From Arthrobacter jiangjiafuii (lineage in GTDB: Bacteria; Actinomycetota; Actinomycetes; Actinomycetales; Micrococcaceae), in NCBI RefSeq assembly GCF_018622995.1, contig NZ_CP076022.1, positions 3,162,001 to 3,226,000 on the forward strand: a stretch of 64,000 nt of DNA. The letters run 5' to 3'. Below, in pieces: positions 1-10,384 of this stretch (positions within the stretch are counted from its first letter, which is position 1; the number at the start of each line of letters is the position of its first letter). The position numbers and the translations under genes are program-made. The notes under the pieces were generated by a model, which saw nothing but the letters and a program-made list of their open reading frames with translations, ran no database searches and was not told where the DNA came from.

Positions 1-2003
1 CTGGCGTCGCAGAAGTAATCGGTCAGGTCTACGGGTTTGATCTGGTCATGGTCCATCCGTTCCACAGCGTCCGCAAGCGGATTTGATTCGATCGCCTGGT
101 CTTTCGGTACGGCACACGACAGCGGCGTCTCCCCATTGAGTGACAGGCATTCAACGGCGCGCCCGACTCCGTTCAGTGGCGGATCGTAAATCGGCACGAC
201 GGTGATTCCGGCATCGATCCATCGCTGCCAATCGCGGACGAGTCCGTTAGCGAATTGGACGTTCTGCGGGTCGTCGGAACCATCCTCCACCACCTCGCGG
301 GAAGCGAACATGCTAACGAACACTCTGCTCGGCCGATCAGTCTCCACGGCGCCGGTGACAGCCCGGGTCCACCGTGTGCAGTGCTCGGACTTTTCGCCCG
401 TGATCTTCGAGCCGGCGAAGGAGACCACGGTGGCATCCGTCAGGGGACAGCCCCCGAGGTAGCTCCGCTTCACGATCCATCCGCGCTCCTGGCCCAAGGC
501 CAGGACGGCCATCTGCCATTGTTGGGCGTGTGAATCCCCCACCAGCCAGACAACCTCCGCGTGCTGGTTACCGTTAGAGAAATCGCAGGTCGCCGGGCTT
601 CCACCGTCGAGCAAGTGGTCCGCTGGCTCGCCACACTCATCAGGCACAACCGTGTACACGTTGTCGTTGCCCATGTCCGGTACGGCAACCGGAATCGCAA
701 AGGGATCGCCACAGTCCCGGTTCCCCACCGCGGCAGCCCCGTAGCAGGGGCCATCCGCGCCTGCTACTGCAAATTCAACAGCCTGGTTTTCCTTCGCGTT
801 GCCCGCAACGCCAAGCAGCACCGCCGCGACAGCAACCGCGGCCATGCCGGCGATAGGCTTCCTGAAACCGTTTCCCCGCCGCTCCACACGACGGCCGCCG
901 CTCTTGATCCAGCTATCCTCCACCCACCTTTTCGTCAGCCAAGCCAGCAGGATTGAAACCGCCAGAATGACCAATTTGTAAGGCGCAGTGGGGACGACGC
1001 CAAAAACGAACGGCGCCGCGACAATCAACGGCCAGTGCCACAGGTAGAGGGAATAGGAGATCTTCCCGATGAACTGGACCGGCGCCAGTCCCGTCAGCCG
1101 GTCGTGGACCAGCCTCCCCTCCCCCGTGCCGGATAGAATCACCACGGCGCTGCCCACGACCGGTACCATTGCCGTCCAGCCCGGGAACGGCGTCAACCCG
1201 TCGAAGGTGAGGGCGCTGGCGATAATCATGCCAAAGCCGGCCACGGCCAGGACGTTGCGGAGCACCAACGATTTCAGCCGCACGCCGGCGAGCCCGATCA
1301 ACGCGCCGACAGCGAATTCCCACACCCGCGCGGGAGTCGCGAAATAGGCCAGATCGGGGGCGGCTGCGGTGACGTAGATGCTATAGGCGAGCGACAGGAC
1401 AGCGACGGACACGACGCCGGTCAGGACGACCGGGCGCAGTGCGCTGCCCGTTCTCCGGGCCAACAGCGAGAGCAGGATGAGGGCCAGCGGCCACAGGAGG
1501 TAGAACTGTTCCTCGACGGAAAGGGACCAATAGTGCTGCACAGCCGACGCTGCTTCGGTCATCGCCGAGTAGTCCACGCTCTTTGCCGCAAGTAGCCAGT
1601 TTTCGCCATAGAAGACGCTTGCCAGGACTTCCTGCGCCGTTGGGATCCAGCGTGGATGAGGCAGGAAGGCAACCGCCACCAGCATAGAGGCCGCCAGCAC
1701 CACGAAAGCCGCCGGGAAAAGGCGCCGGGCACGCCGGGAATAGAAAGCACCAATCCGCACCCGTCCGGTGGCCTCAATCTCACGCATCAGGTGGGACGAG
1801 ATCAGGAAGCCCGAGATGACGAAGAAAACGTCCACGCCCACGTAGCCTCCGGGTAAACGGAGCGGCCAGAGATGGTTCAGCACCACCAGGACCACGGCGA
1901 GGGCACGCATAGCCTGTATATCGGTGCGGAAGCGGGGCTTCCTGGCCTTTCCCTGCGGCGAGGCGGCGCTGACGTGCTCAGCCTCTTGTGTGGTAACGGC
2001 CAT
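1..2003 (-). CDS. Acyltransferase-3 / SGNH O-acetyltransferase (OafA-like), C-terminus cut by window edge
   Basis: The frame is open from an ATG at 2003 to the left edge (667 codons, no stop), so the 3' end is missing. The N-terminal part (about residues 25-380) is an acyltransferase-3 membrane domain with about ten hydrophobic segments; it has the His in VVLNHLWPLR and the following YVGVDVFFVISGF motif. A Ser-Gly-Asn-His hydrolase-like domain follows, with the nucleophile motif GDSHAQQW near residue 490. The matching C-terminal Asp-x-x-His motif would lie outside the window. Proteins of this architecture O-acylate cell-wall or surface polysaccharides: the membrane part passes an acyl group outward and the SGNH domain transfers it. 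The specific substrate cannot be told from sequence. It is separated from the NUDIX gene by about 210 bases that hold a long palindrome. Confidence 0.88.
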   Translation of the reverse strand, partial: MAVTTQEAEHVSAASPQGKARKPRFRTDIQAMRALAVVLVVLNHLWPLRLPGGYVGVDVFFVISGFLISSHLMREIEATGRVRIGAFYSRRARRLFPAAFVVLAASMLVAVAFLPHPRWIPTAQEVLASVFYGENWLLAAKSVDYSAMTEAASAVQHYWSLSVEEQFYLLWPLALILLSLLARRTGSALRPVVLTGVVSVAVLSLAYSIYVTAAAPDLAYFATPARVWEFAVGALIGLAGVRLKSLVLRNVLAVAGFGMIIASALTFDGLTPFPGWTAMVPVVGSAVVILSGTGEGRLVHDRLTGLAPVQFIGKISYSLYLWHWPLIVAAPFVFGVVPTAPYKLVILAVSILLAWLTKRWVEDSWIKSGGRRVERRGNGFRKPIAGMAAVAVAAVLLGVAGNAKENQAVEFAVAGADGPCYGAAAVGNRDCGDPFAIPVAVPDMGNDNVYTVVPDECGEPADHLLDGGSPATCDFSNGNQHAEVVWLVGDSHAQQWQMAVLALGQERGWIVKRSYLGGCPLTDATVVSFAGSKITGEKSEHCTRWTRAVTGAVETDRPSRVFVSMFASREVVEDGSDDPQNVQFANGLVRDWQRWIDAGITVVPIYDPPLNGVGRAVECLSLNGETPLSCAVPKDQAIESNPLADAVERMDHDQIKPVDLTDYFCDA

Positions 2004-2102
2004 GTTTATCTTCCCCCGGCGCAACGGTCAACGCTTAGTGCGTGCCTCATTAAGCGGTATCCAGCCCATGCCTGCCGCGGACAAACTGCCGACGGTTGGC
2101 AT

Positions 2103-2126
2103 CCTTTACCGGGCGCCCGGTAAAGG
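2103..2126. other. 24-bp perfect palindrome between NUDIX gene and acyltransferase
   Basis: Both arms are 12 bases: CCTTTACCGGGC and GCCCGGTAAAGG. It lies about 90 bases after the NUDIX stop and 100 bases before the acyltransferase start, on the side where the acyltransferase promoter should be. There is no loop and no T-run, so it is not a typical intrinsic terminator. An operator is possible. Confidence 0.6.
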
Positions 2127-2216
2127 GCGCCAAGCGAAGGATACTGAGCCTCGCCTGCCCATGCTGGCACGCGAACTGGTCAAGCATAACTGGCCGATTG
2201 CAGTGGCCCCGACCGC

Positions 2217-2900
2217 TTAAAGAACCGGCACCACTTCCCGGGCGGCATCCCACGGCAGGGCCCAGCCCAGTTCCTCGAGTACTGCATTGAGGATGATGCC
2301 GGTAAAGCCCCACACCAGTACGCCGTTCACCAGAAACGCCGGCGAACGGTGCGACTCGGATCCGCGGGAAATCACGGCTGTCCGACGGTTCTCCGGATTG
2401 AGCAGATCCGCCACCGGCACCCGGAACACGGAAGCCGATTCGCCGTAGTCCACCACGTCCACGGGGGTAGGCCGGTCCCACCAACCCAGGACCGGAGTGA
2501 CCAGGAAGTTACTGACCGGCAGGCCCACCTCGGGCAGGGTTCCCAGGACGACGACGCCGGCCGGGTCCAGTCCCGTCTCCTCCTGCGCCTCGCGCAGGGC
2601 TGCGGCCTTGGGCCCGGCGTCTCCGGCATCCACCGCTCCGCCGGGGAAAGCCACCTGCCCGGGGTGGTCGTTCAGCGTTGCGGCACGTTCAACCAGCAGG
2701 ACATCAAGCTCATCGGGCACCCCGGCGGAATGGAAGTCCGCCGGTTTGTCATCCAGGTTGCCGAACAGGATCAGCACGGCAGCACGGCGGGCGACGGCCG
2801 GATCGACGCTGCGGCGGAGCAGTTCCAGGGTGGTGTCCAGGCTGATGGTGCGGGTGGATGCCGTGGCGCCCAGGGCCTTCAACTCGGTGTAGGCGCTCAC
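2217..2900 (-). CDS. NUDIX hydrolase, probable CoA pyrophosphatase (NudL-type)
   Basis: 227 residues. The central NUDIX box runs from GGAVDAGD to REAQEETGL, with the metal-binding REx2EE core. It is preceded by [15 protein letters not shown] and FPGG, which match the extra signature of the CoA-pyrophosphatase (NudL/UPF0035) branch, whose members cut CoA or acyl-CoA into phosphopantetheine and 3',5'-ADP. The start overlaps the stop of endonuclease III by four bases (ATGA type), so the two genes are probably translationally coupled. A NUDIX gene next to nth is common in actinobacteria. Substrate is inferred from the signature only; other nucleotide pyrophosphatase activity is possible. Confidence 0.85.
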   Translation of the reverse strand: MSAYTELKALGATASTRTISLDTTLELLRRSVDPAVARRAAVLILFGNLDDKPADFHSAGVPDELDVLLVERAATLNDHPGQVAFPGGAVDAGDAGPKAAALREAQEETGLDPAGVVVLGTLPEVGLPVSNFLVTPVLGWWDRPTPVDVVDYGESASVFRVPVADLLNPENRRTAVISRGSESHRSPAFLVNGVLVWGFTGIILNAVLEELGWALPWDAAREVVPVL

Positions 2901-3694
2901 GCTTCCAGCCCGTAGCCTGCCGCGCGGAGCTGGGCGCGGGTCTCCGCCGCCATCATCCGGGCATGCAGTTCCTCGCGGCCCGGGGCCAGCTCATACTTCA
3001 GCAGTTTCCTGGCCTTCTCGGGATCCGTCTCGCCCTCGCCGTAGGAGGGGCACAGCTGCGCGACGGCGCACGCCCCGCAGGCCGGGTTCCTGGCGTGGCA
3101 GACCCTCCGTCCGTGGAAGACCACCCGGTTGGACAGCGGTGTCCAGTCCTTGGGTTCAAAGAGCTCGGCCACGTCCTCCTCGACCTTCACCGGGTCTTTG
3201 GCGGTGGTCCAGCCGAAGCGGCGGGAGAGCCGGCCAAAGTGCGTGTCGACGGTGAGGCCGGGAATTCCGAAGGCGTTGCCAAGCACCACGTTGGCCGTTT
3301 TCCGCCCGACGCCCGGCAGCGTGACGAGGTCCTCCAACTTCCCAGGGACCTCGCCGTCGTATTCATCCACCAGCCGGGTGGACAGCGCCTTGATGGCGGC
3401 GGCCTTGGCCCGGAAAAAGCCGGTGGGGCGGATCAGTTCCTGCAGGTCCGCCTCGTCCGCTTCGGCCATGGCCTTGGCATCCGGATAGCGCGCAAAAAGC
3501 ACCGGCGTGACGGCGTTGACCCTGATATCGGTGGTCTGCGCGGACAGCACCGTGGCGATCAGCAGCTCAAAAGCGTTGGTGAAGTCCAGTTCGGCCACGG
3601 CGTAGGGATACAACTCCCCCAGCAGCCGGTTGATCTTTCGGGCCCTGCGTTTGATTGCGAGCAGCGAGGGATCAGCTTGGAAGCGCGGCACCAT
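2897..3694 (-). CDS. nth: Endonuclease III (DNA glycosylase / AP lyase)
   Basis: 265 residues. Removes oxidised pyrimidines from DNA and nicks at the abasic site in base-excision repair. The helix-hairpin-helix [12 protein letters not shown] (residues 126-137) carries the catalytic Lys at about 132, and TVDTH supplies the catalytic Asp at about 150. Four cysteines at about 199, 206, 209 and 215 have the C-x6-C-x2-C-x5-C spacing of the 4Fe-4S cluster. Both ends overlap neighbours by a few bases (NUDIX downstream, membrane protein upstream), which indicates one minus-strand transcription unit. Length and motifs are complete. Confidence 0.97.
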   Translation of the reverse strand: MVPRFQADPSLLAIKRRARKINRLLGELYPYAVAELDFTNAFELLIATVLSAQTTDIRVNAVTPVLFARYPDAKAMAEADEADLQELIRPTGFFRAKAAAIKALSTRLVDEYDGEVPGKLEDLVTLPGVGRKTANVVLGNAFGIPGLTVDTHFGRLSRRFGWTTAKDPVKVEEDVAELFEPKDWTPLSNRVVFHGRRVCHARNPACGACAVAQLCPSYGEGETDPEKARKLLKYELAPGREELHARMMAAETRAQLRAAGYGLEA

Positions 3695-5007
3695 CAGTTG
3701 CCGGAATCCTCGCCGACCCGTTCGATGTTGCTCAGGTCCCGCAGCACGCCGATCCGGCCGGTGCGCTTGTCCTGAACCAGGAACTCGTGGCCGCGGTCTT
3801 CCAGGCCCAGTTCCCAGTCACCGGGGTGGAACATAAACAGCGGCAGCCCGGTGCGCTCGTCCACGATCTGGCGCGGGGTCCCCACGGCAAACCAGAACGC
3901 TTCAACGACGTTTTCGGATTCCTCGCGGGTCGCGCTGATGGAGTCAGTGCCCGACGACGACGGCTGAACCTGGGGCGATACCTGCGTTGCCGGCTCCGGA
4001 TCAGCGGCCTGCTGGCCGGACCGGACCACGGGATTCACCGTGGTGGCAGCCAGGGAATCGTCGCTGCGCGCGGCCGGGGCGGCCTGGGCTGCAGGCTCTG
4101 CGGAGCCGCGCGCCGTTTCCGGGCCGGCATCCGTGTTAGCCGGATGGGCCGTGAACGCCGACGCGCCGGAAGCGGCCGGGGCGGCCACGCCTGCAGTACG
4201 GGCGGAAGCGGAGGAAGCCGGAGCGGCGGCAGCGTCTGCGGGGATGCCGTTCACTGCCGGAGCCGCGCTGCCGGAGGTTGCGGCGGACTTGCGGCCAAAC
4301 AGACCGGCAGGTGCCAGCTTGCCCACTGCGGCAAACCGCGACCCGGCGGGCCTGGCTGCGGCGTCATCGTGATCGACGTGGTCGTCATGGGTGCCGGAAG
4401 CAGCCGGAGCGGCTGGGCGGGGCGCGGGGGCGGGCCGGCGGCGCAGCCGGACGGCCTCGCGTGCCATTACGTGTGCGGGCACTTCGGCGCGCTCATCGAA
4501 CTCCCGTGAGAACGGGGGGATGTGCGGCGCGAGCGTGGTGGAGGCTACCAGCACCAGGGCGCCGATAAAGGTGACCAGCGCGCCGATGGTGAATTCGTTG
4601 ACGAGCTGCAGGAAAAAGAAAGCTACGGCCAGCACTGCCACCACGGACCCGAACTGGTCAACGGAGAGCGATCCCACGCGGTACTTCAGCTCCGGCGCCA
4701 TCCGCCGGGCGGCGAAGAGACCGGCGACCAGCAGCGGCAGAATGATGCCGATGCCCAGGAAAAACAGCGGTGTCAGCGGGGACCACAAGGTGGTCTGGAG
4801 TCCGAAAGTTGTGCTCCACGGCAGCAGCGATCCGATCAGCATGATCAGGACCGAACCGCCGACCACGGTGTCGCGCAGGCCGAACGGTCCCAGGACGGCA
4901 GTCCTGGTCCTGTCCTCGCGGGCTGAGAGGCTCTCGGCCGGCGCCGGGGTCTGGGCCACCGGTCGGGCGTCGTTCTCAACGGGGGGCTGGTTCATTCTGT
5001 TCTCCAT
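3694..5007 (-). CDS. Conserved membrane protein with long Ala/Pro-rich linker
   Basis: 437 residues. Four hydrophobic segments lie in about residues 45-165 (for example [17 protein letters not shown] and [16 protein letters not shown]). A long low-complexity Ala/Pro-rich linker follows (about 200-345), then a folded C-terminal segment of about 80 residues ending in a region rich in charged and aromatic residues ([23 protein letters not shown]). I do not recognise a named family. A second Met four codons downstream (MNQPP) is an equally good start. The stop overlaps the nth start, so it is likely the first gene of the membrane protein-nth-NUDIX unit. The tail could be a small cytoplasmic interaction domain; no catalytic motif is visible. 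Confidence 0.8.
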   Translation of the reverse strand: MENRMNQPPVENDARPVAQTPAPAESLSAREDRTRTAVLGPFGLRDTVVGGSVLIMLIGSLLPWSTTFGLQTTLWSPLTPLFFLGIGIILPLLVAGLFAARRMAPELKYRVGSLSVDQFGSVVAVLAVAFFFLQLVNEFTIGALVTFIGALVLVASTTLAPHIPPFSREFDERAEVPAHVMAREAVRLRRRPAPAPRPAAPAASGTHDDHVDHDDAAARPAGSRFAAVGKLAPAGLFGRKSAATSGSAAPAVNGIPADAAAAPASSASARTAGVAAPAASGASAFTAHPANTDAGPETARGSAEPAAQAAPAARSDDSLAATTVNPVVRSGQQAADPEPATQVSPQVQPSSSGTDSISATREESENVVEAFWFAVGTPRQIVDERTGLPLFMFHPGDWELGLEDRGHEFLVQDKRTGRIGVLRDLSNIERVGEDSGN

Positions 5008-5199
5008 TCACGACCGCCGCTTGCGGGCCGGCAATTACTGCGCTCCGCCGCTGCGGCGGGCCGCATGCACGGTAAAAAAAGCGGTTGCTTCAAAGCACAG
5101 CCTAATCAACCCGGGCACGGCAGACTAGCCGAACTGCCGCAGGGGCGCCCGCCGTGACTTACCACTCACCGCATAAATACCCCCGTTGCCGTGACCACA

Positions 5200-5215
5200 T
5201 GTGACGGGCACCACA
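5200..5215. promoter_or_regulatory. CRP/GlxR-type binding site upstream of acsA
   Basis: TGTGA-N6-CCACA matches the palindromic CRP/GlxR consensus TGTGA-N6-TCACA at nine of ten fixed bases. It lies 95 bases before the acsA start. A Crp/GlxR-family regulator is encoded at 11799-12476. In related actinobacteria this regulator family controls acetate metabolism genes. Confidence 0.5.
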
Positions 5216-5309
5216 AGTCGGAGGGATCGGCGTTAGGGTGGTTTCAACGCTACGGCAGCCCACCGATCCGGGCTGGACCGTGGGCATACAGCTAGCGAAA
5301 GGGTTTCCA

Positions 5310-7298
5310 ATGTCTGAACAGCCCCCCGTCAAGACGCACGGCGATGCACTGGAGAATCTGCTCCACGAGCACCGGGCCTTTCCGCCCAGCGCGGATTTTG
5401 CCGCCAACGCCGTGGCCAAGCCGTCCCTCTATGAAGAAGCAGCGGCGGAGGGGCCGGAATTTTGGGCCCGTCAGGCCCGCAGCCTGCTGACATGGGAGGA
5501 AGACTTCACCGAGACCCTGGACTGGTCCGACGCCCCCTTCGCCAAGTGGTTTGGCGGCGGAAAGATCAACGCCGCCTACAACGCCTTGGACCGCCATGTC
5601 GAAGAAGGCCGCGGCGACCGGGTGGCCATTCACTTTGAAGGCGAACCCGGCGACACCCGCACCTACACCTACGCCCAGCTCACCGAAAAGGTCAAGAAGG
5701 CAGCCAACGCCTTCGAGTCGCTCGGCGTCGCCAAGGGCGACCGCGTGGCCGTCTACCTGCCGATGATTCCCGAGGCAGTGATCACCATGCTCGCCTGCGC
5801 CCGCATCGGCGCGGTGCACTCGGTGGTCTTCGGCGGCTTCTCCGCTGACGCCCTGCGCAGCCGGATCGACGACGCCGAAGCCAAGCTGGTCGTCACCGCA
5901 GACGGCTCCTACCGGCGCGGCAAGCCGACAGCGCTGAAGCCGGCCGTGGACGAGTCCCTGGTCAAGGACGGGCACACGGTAACCAGCGTCGTGGTCGTAA
6001 AGCGCAACGGCGAGCCGGTCCAGTGGACCGAGGGCCGGGATCTCTGGTGGGACGACGTCGTCGGCACCGCGAGCGCCGAGCACACCGCCGTCGGGCACGA
6101 ATCCGAGCATCCGCTGTTCATCCTGTACACCTCCGGCACCACGGGGAAGCCCAAGGGCATCCTGCACACCACCGGCGGCTACCTGGCACAGACCGCCTTC
6201 ACGCACCTGAACACCTTTGACCTGAAGCCCGAGACGGACGTCTACTGGTGCACCGCAGACATCGGCTGGGTCACCGGGCATTCCTACGTCACCTATGCAC
6301 CGCTGGTCAACGGCGCCACCCAGCTCATCTACGAGGGCACTCCGGATACCCCGCACCAGGGCCGCTGGTGGGAGCTGGTGGAGAAGTACAAGGTTTCCAT
6401 CCTCTACACCGCTCCGACTGCCATCCGCACCTGCATGAAGTGGGGCCGCGACATTCCGGGCAAGTTCAACCTGGACTCCATCCGGGTGCTCGGCTCGGTG
6501 GGAGAGCCCATCAACCCCGAGGCGTGGATGTGGTACCGCACCGTCATTGGCGGCAACGGCGGCAAGAAGGACGTTCCCGCCCCCATCGTGGACACCTGGT
6601 GGCAGACCGAGACCGGCGCGCACATGATCGCGCCGATGCCCGGGGTCACCGCCACGAAGCCCGGCTCCGCGCAGGTGGCAGTGCCCGGCATCTCCATCGA
6701 CGTGGTGGATGAGATGGGCGAATCGGTGCCCAACGGCTCCGGCGGATTCCTGGTCATCAAGGAGCCGTGGCCGGCCATGCTGCGCGGGATCTGGGGCGAC
6801 CCCGAGCGGTTCAAGCAGACCTACTGGTCCCGGTTCGACAACATGTACTTCGCCGGCGACGGCGCCAAGAAGGACGAGGACGGCGATATCTGGCTGCTGG
6901 GCCGGGTCGACGACGTCATGAACGTTTCCGGGCACCGGCTCTCCACCACAGAAATCGAATCCGCCCTGGTCAGCCATCCCTCGGTCGCCGAGGCCGCCGT
7001 CGTCGGGGCGTCCGACGAGACCACGGGCGAGGCGGTGGTCGCGTTCGTGATCCTGCGCGGCAGCGCCAAGGACGACGACGACATCGTCACCACCCTGCGC
7101 AACCATGTGGGCAAGGAGATCGGCCCGATCGCCAAACCGCGGCACATCCTGGTGGTGCCGGAGCTGCCCAAGACCCGCTCCGGCAAGATCATGCGCCGGC
7201 TGCTCAAGGACGTGGCCGAGGGCCGCGAGGCCGGTGACTCCAGCACCCTGGCGGATAACACCGTGATGACCCAGATCGCGGAGTCGATGCGGAAGTAA
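5310..7298 (+). CDS. acsA: Acetyl-CoA synthetase (AMP-forming)
   Basis: 662 residues from the ATG at 5310. That start is preferred over an in-frame start 72 bases upstream because MSEQPPVK fits the family N-terminus and an AAAGGG ribosome site precedes it. The enzyme activates acetate with ATP and CoA via acetyl-AMP. Visible are the P-loop [11 protein letters not shown], the acetyl pocket and ATP motif [10 protein letters not shown], the hinge region [13 protein letters not shown] and the C-terminal RSGKIMRR, whose Lys is the usual acetylation switch. Length is normal. It is monocistronic, with a strong terminator directly downstream and a CRP/GlxR-like site upstream. Confidence 0.97.
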   Translation: MSEQPPVKTHGDALENLLHEHRAFPPSADFAANAVAKPSLYEEAAAEGPEFWARQARSLLTWEEDFTETLDWSDAPFAKWFGGGKINAAYNALDRHVEEGRGDRVAIHFEGEPGDTRTYTYAQLTEKVKKAANAFESLGVAKGDRVAVYLPMIPEAVITMLACARIGAVHSVVFGGFSADALRSRIDDAEAKLVVTADGSYRRGKPTALKPAVDESLVKDGHTVTSVVVVKRNGEPVQWTEGRDLWWDDVVGTASAEHTAVGHESEHPLFILYTSGTTGKPKGILHTTGGYLAQTAFTHLNTFDLKPETDVYWCTADIGWVTGHSYVTYAPLVNGATQLIYEGTPDTPHQGRWWELVEKYKVSILYTAPTAIRTCMKWGRDIPGKFNLDSIRVLGSVGEPINPEAWMWYRTVIGGNGGKKDVPAPIVDTWWQTETGAHMIAPMPGVTATKPGSAQVAVPGISIDVVDEMGESVPNGSGGFLVIKEPWPAMLRGIWGDPERFKQTYWSRFDNMYFAGDGAKKDEDGDIWLLGRVDDVMNVSGHRLSTTEIESALVSHPSVAEAAVVGASDETTGEAVVAFVILRGSAKDDDDIVTTLRNHVGKEIGPIAKPRHILVVPELPKTRSGKIMRRLLKDVAEGREAGDSSTLADNTVMTQIAESMRK

Positions 7299-7311
7299 CC
7301 TCCTCAGGCAG

Positions 7312-7363
7312 AAACAGCAGCAGGTGCCGTTCCCGGATGGGCAACGGCACCTGCTGCTGTTTT
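7312..7363. terminator. Bidirectional intrinsic terminator between acsA and ohr
   Basis: A perfect 20-bp stem (7312-7331 with 7343-7362), 11-base loop and TTTT on the plus side. It lies 14 bases after the acsA stop and also follows the convergent ohr gene. Confidence 0.92.
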
Positions 7364-7378
7364 AGCGGAAAGGGCCGG

Positions 7379-7798
<420 letters not shown>

Positions 7799-7825
7799 GG
7801 CAACTCCTTCAAGTGGGGAAAACAG

Positions 7826-7847
7826 GTAGACTAACTAGTACGTCTAC
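7826..7847. promoter_or_regulatory. Imperfect 22-bp palindrome, candidate TetR operator
   Basis: GTAGAC-N10-GTCTAC with ACTAGT at the exact centre; only two positions per half break symmetry. It lies between the divergent ohr (starts 7798) and tetR (starts 7898) genes. The size and central placement fit a TetR-family operator for both genes. Confidence 0.65.
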
Positions 7848-7857
7848 TTGGCCAAGT
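7846..7857. promoter_or_regulatory. 12-bp perfect palindrome ACTTGGCCAAGT
   Basis: It abuts the 22-bp palindrome on the tetR side. It could be a second operator half-site or part of the tetR promoter. There is no direct evidence of function. Confidence 0.4.
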
Positions 7858-7897
7858 AAACCCGCCGCCGCCAGAATCCGCAACCCGGGAGGATCCA

Positions 7898-8452
7898 ATG
7901 ACCGCATCACCGGTGCGCACCCGCATCCTGGATGCCGCCTCAGTGCTGTTCTACGCCGAGGGCATCCGCGCCGTCAGCGCCGACAGGATCATTGCCGAGG
8001 CCGGCACGTCCAAGGTCACCTTCTACCGGCACTTCCGCACGAAGGAAGACCTGGTGGTGTCCTACCTCCAGGCGCAGTCTGCGCGGGTCCATGCCTCCGC
8101 GGAACAGCTAAGCGACGACCCGTGCACCGGACTGCTGCAGCTGGCCGAGGCGATGGGGGCCGAAACCTGTGTTCCCGGCTTCCGCGGCTGCCCGTTCATC
8201 AACGCCGCAGCAGAATATCCCGACGCCGCCTCCCCGGTCCGCGCAGCCGTGGCCGAGCACCGGCAGTGGCTGCACGACCTGGTATCCGGCCGGCTGGCTG
8301 CCATGGGCCTGGATGACCCGGACGCCCTCGCCGACCAGCTGCTGATGCTGCGCGACGGCGCCATGGTCCATGGCTACGTGGCCGATCCTGCCGCCGCGGC
8401 AGCGGCACTGACAGCAGCCGGTCGGTCCCTCGTCGCCGCACGCCGGGACTGA
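7898..8452 (+). CDS. TetR/AcrR-family transcriptional regulator
   Basis: 184 residues, preceded by a clear GGGAGGA ribosome site. The N-terminal helix-turn-helix spans about residues 10-50 (TRILDAASVLFY, TSKVTFYRHFRTKEDL). The ligand domain has CVPGFRGCPFINAAAE, with Cys91 and Cys98, plus Cys76. Divergent orientation to ohr and the palindromes between them suggest it represses ohr and itself. The cysteine pair near the centre could sense oxidants, but that is inference. The C-terminal half is Ala-rich and otherwise unremarkable. Confidence 0.9.
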   Translation: MTASPVRTRILDAASVLFYAEGIRAVSADRIIAEAGTSKVTFYRHFRTKEDLVVSYLQAQSARVHASAEQLSDDPCTGLLQLAEAMGAETCVPGFRGCPFINAAAEYPDAASPVRAAVAEHRQWLHDLVSGRLAAMGLDDPDALADQLLMLRDGAMVHGYVADPAAAAAALTAAGRSLVAARRD

Positions 8453-8543
8453 CTTCACCCGCTCATCTTCCCGCCGCCGAAGTCCAAAAGTGTGACGCCC
8501 GACTCATTGAGTTGGCACCGGGGCACCAGGGATAGCAGAATCA

Positions 8544-9908
8544 GTGCTCGTGTCCACTTCCAGCGCCACCTCAAATTCCCCCGCAGCAACTCCAGCACCG
8601 GAGAATCCGGCCCGCAGCCGCAGCATGGCCCGCAAGGTTGCCGGTGCGTCCTTCGTTGGCACGGCGCTGGAGTCCTACGACTTCTATGTCTTCGGCACCG
8701 CCGCCGCCCTGATCCTGAACCGGATTTTCTTCCCCGACGTCGATCCGGTGATCGGCGTCCTGTTGTCCTTCCTCTCGCTGGGCATCGGCTTTATTGCCCG
8801 CCCCGTCGGCGCCATCCTGTTCGGCCACATCGGTGACCGGATCGGACGCAAGAGGTCCCTGATCTGGACCATCGTCCTCATGGGCACCGCCACCGGCGTG
8901 ATCGGACTGCTGCCGGACTACAACACGATCGGCCTCTGGGCCCCGGCGCTCCTGGTGACCCTGCGCCTGCTGCAGGGCCTGGCCGTCGGCGGGGAATGGG
9001 GCGGAGCCATCCTCATCGCCACCGAACACGCCGAACCGCGCAAGCGCGCCCTGTACGCCGCGATCCCGCAGATCGGCTCCCCCGTGGGCACCATCATGGT
9101 CACCGGCACGTTCCTGGCGCTGACCCAGGTATCGCAGGAAACCATGGAAGCGGGCCTGTGGCGCGTTCCGTTCCTGTTGGCCTTCCCGTTCATGGCCATC
9201 GCCCTGTACCTGCGCTTCGCCATCGAGGAAACCCCGGTCTTCAAGGACGTCGCCGAGCACCAGTCCGTTCCCCGCGTTCCGGTCCTTGAGGTGCTCTCCA
9301 CCCAGCGCATGCCCGTGCTGATCGCCGCCGCTGCATCGCTGCTGGGAATCGGCTCCTATTTCCTGATGACCACGTACACCCAGGCCTACGGCACAGCCCA
9401 GCTGGGCCTGTCTTCGGACACAGTGCTCTACGCGGCGCTGGTGGGATCCGTGCTGCAGTTGGCCACCATTCCGGCCTTCGGCTGGCTGGCCACCAAAATC
9501 GGTTCGGCGCGGATGGTTGCCGCCGGCGCCGCGGCCACCCTGCTGATTTCCTTCCCGCTGTACTGGGTCATCAGCACCGCGGACCAGACCACCTACATCC
9601 TGGCCATCCTGCTCGGCGGCATCGCCCCGACCGCTGCCTGGGCAGCCCTCGGCGGACTGATGGCCGACCTGTTCCCGGCCCGCACCGGCTTCACCGCCCT
9701 GTCCCTGGCATACAGCTTTGCCGGCATCCTCGCCGGCTTCACCCCCGCCGTGACCCAGGCCTTCGCCACCGCGACGGACAGTGCCTGGTGGCATCCCGGC
9801 GTCGTACTGGCGCTGATGTCGCTGGTGACCATCGCCGGTGCCCTGGCCGCCGCCCGCATGACGCGCCGCAACACCGAGGCGGCGCGCCGCGAACCGGTTG
9901 GAGCATAG
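8544..9908 (+). CDS. MFS transporter, metabolite:H+ symporter (MHS) subfamily
   Basis: 454 residues from a GTG at 8544; a GTG at 8550 is an alternative. Twelve hydrophobic segments. The MHS pattern is clear: VAGASFVGTALESYDFYVFG at the first helix, then the loop motif GHIGDRIGRKR between helices 2 and 3. Family members take up organic acids or osmolytes such as proline/betaine, shikimate, citrate or alpha-ketoglutarate with protons. The adjacent downstream aroQ (7 bases after its stop) makes shikimate or quinate-like substrates an attractive but unproven guess. The first 25-30 residues before the core are Ser/Pro-rich and poorly conserved in type, so the true start may be later. Confidence 0.88.
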   Translation: MLVSTSSATSNSPAATPAPENPARSRSMARKVAGASFVGTALESYDFYVFGTAAALILNRIFFPDVDPVIGVLLSFLSLGIGFIARPVGAILFGHIGDRIGRKRSLIWTIVLMGTATGVIGLLPDYNTIGLWAPALLVTLRLLQGLAVGGEWGGAILIATEHAEPRKRALYAAIPQIGSPVGTIMVTGTFLALTQVSQETMEAGLWRVPFLLAFPFMAIALYLRFAIEETPVFKDVAEHQSVPRVPVLEVLSTQRMPVLIAAAASLLGIGSYFLMTTYTQAYGTAQLGLSSDTVLYAALVGSVLQLATIPAFGWLATKIGSARMVAAGAAATLLISFPLYWVISTADQTTYILAILLGGIAPTAAWAALGGLMADLFPARTGFTALSLAYSFAGILAGFTPAVTQAFATATDSAWWHPGVVLALMSLVTIAGALAAARMTRRNTEAARREPVGA

Positions 9909-9915
9909 TTAAGGC

Positions 9916-10380
9916 ATGACAACCCGCACCCGCAACCTCCTTGTCCTCAACGGCCCCAACCTGAACCTCCTAGGCACCCGCGAACCCGGGATCTACGGCA
10001 CGGAGACTTTGGACGACGTCGAAGCCATGGCGCTGTCCGCGGCCGAGGCGCACGGCTGGACCGTGGACTGCATCCAGTCCAACCACGAGGGCGACCTGAT
10101 CGACGCCATCCACGGCGCTCCGGGGCTGGCCGACGCGATCATCATCAACCCGGCCGCGTACAGCCACACCTCGGTGGCGATTCCCGATGCGCTTTCCGGC
10201 GTCGGGCTGCCGGTCGTGGAAGTGCACCTGAGCAATATCCACCGCCGCGAGGAGTTCCGGCACCACTCCTACGTGTCGGCAGTGGCCGACGTCGTCATCT
10301 GCGGCGCCGGAACCGCCGGCTACCGGATGGCCGTGGACTATCTGGCCGCCCGGCTGGACGCAGCAGCAGCGGACGCCTGA
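9916..10380 (+). CDS. aroQ: 3-dehydroquinate dehydratase, type II
   Basis: 154 residues. Converts 3-dehydroquinate to 3-dehydroshikimate, in either the shikimate pathway or quinate breakdown. The type II signature is complete: [19 protein letters not shown] with catalytic Tyr27, [13 protein letters not shown], and [17 protein letters not shown] with catalytic His104. It starts 7 bases after the MHS transporter stop, so the pair is probably co-transcribed. That hints at catabolic or scavenging use of quinate/shikimate as well as biosynthesis. It converges on the MarP-like gene with only four bases between the two stops. Confidence 0.96.
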   Translation: MTTRTRNLLVLNGPNLNLLGTREPGIYGTETLDDVEAMALSAAEAHGWTVDCIQSNHEGDLIDAIHGAPGLADAIIINPAAYSHTSVAIPDALSGVGLPVVEVHLSNIHRREEFRHHSYVSAVADVVICGAGTAGYRMAVDYLAARLDAAAADA

Positions 10381-10384
10381 CGAG

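Noticed and set aside
5292-7145. 617-codon open frame antisense to acsA
   Set aside because: It lies entirely opposite a full-length, motif-complete acetyl-CoA synthetase gene. In high-GC DNA the complementary frame is often open; the predicted protein has no recognisable motif.
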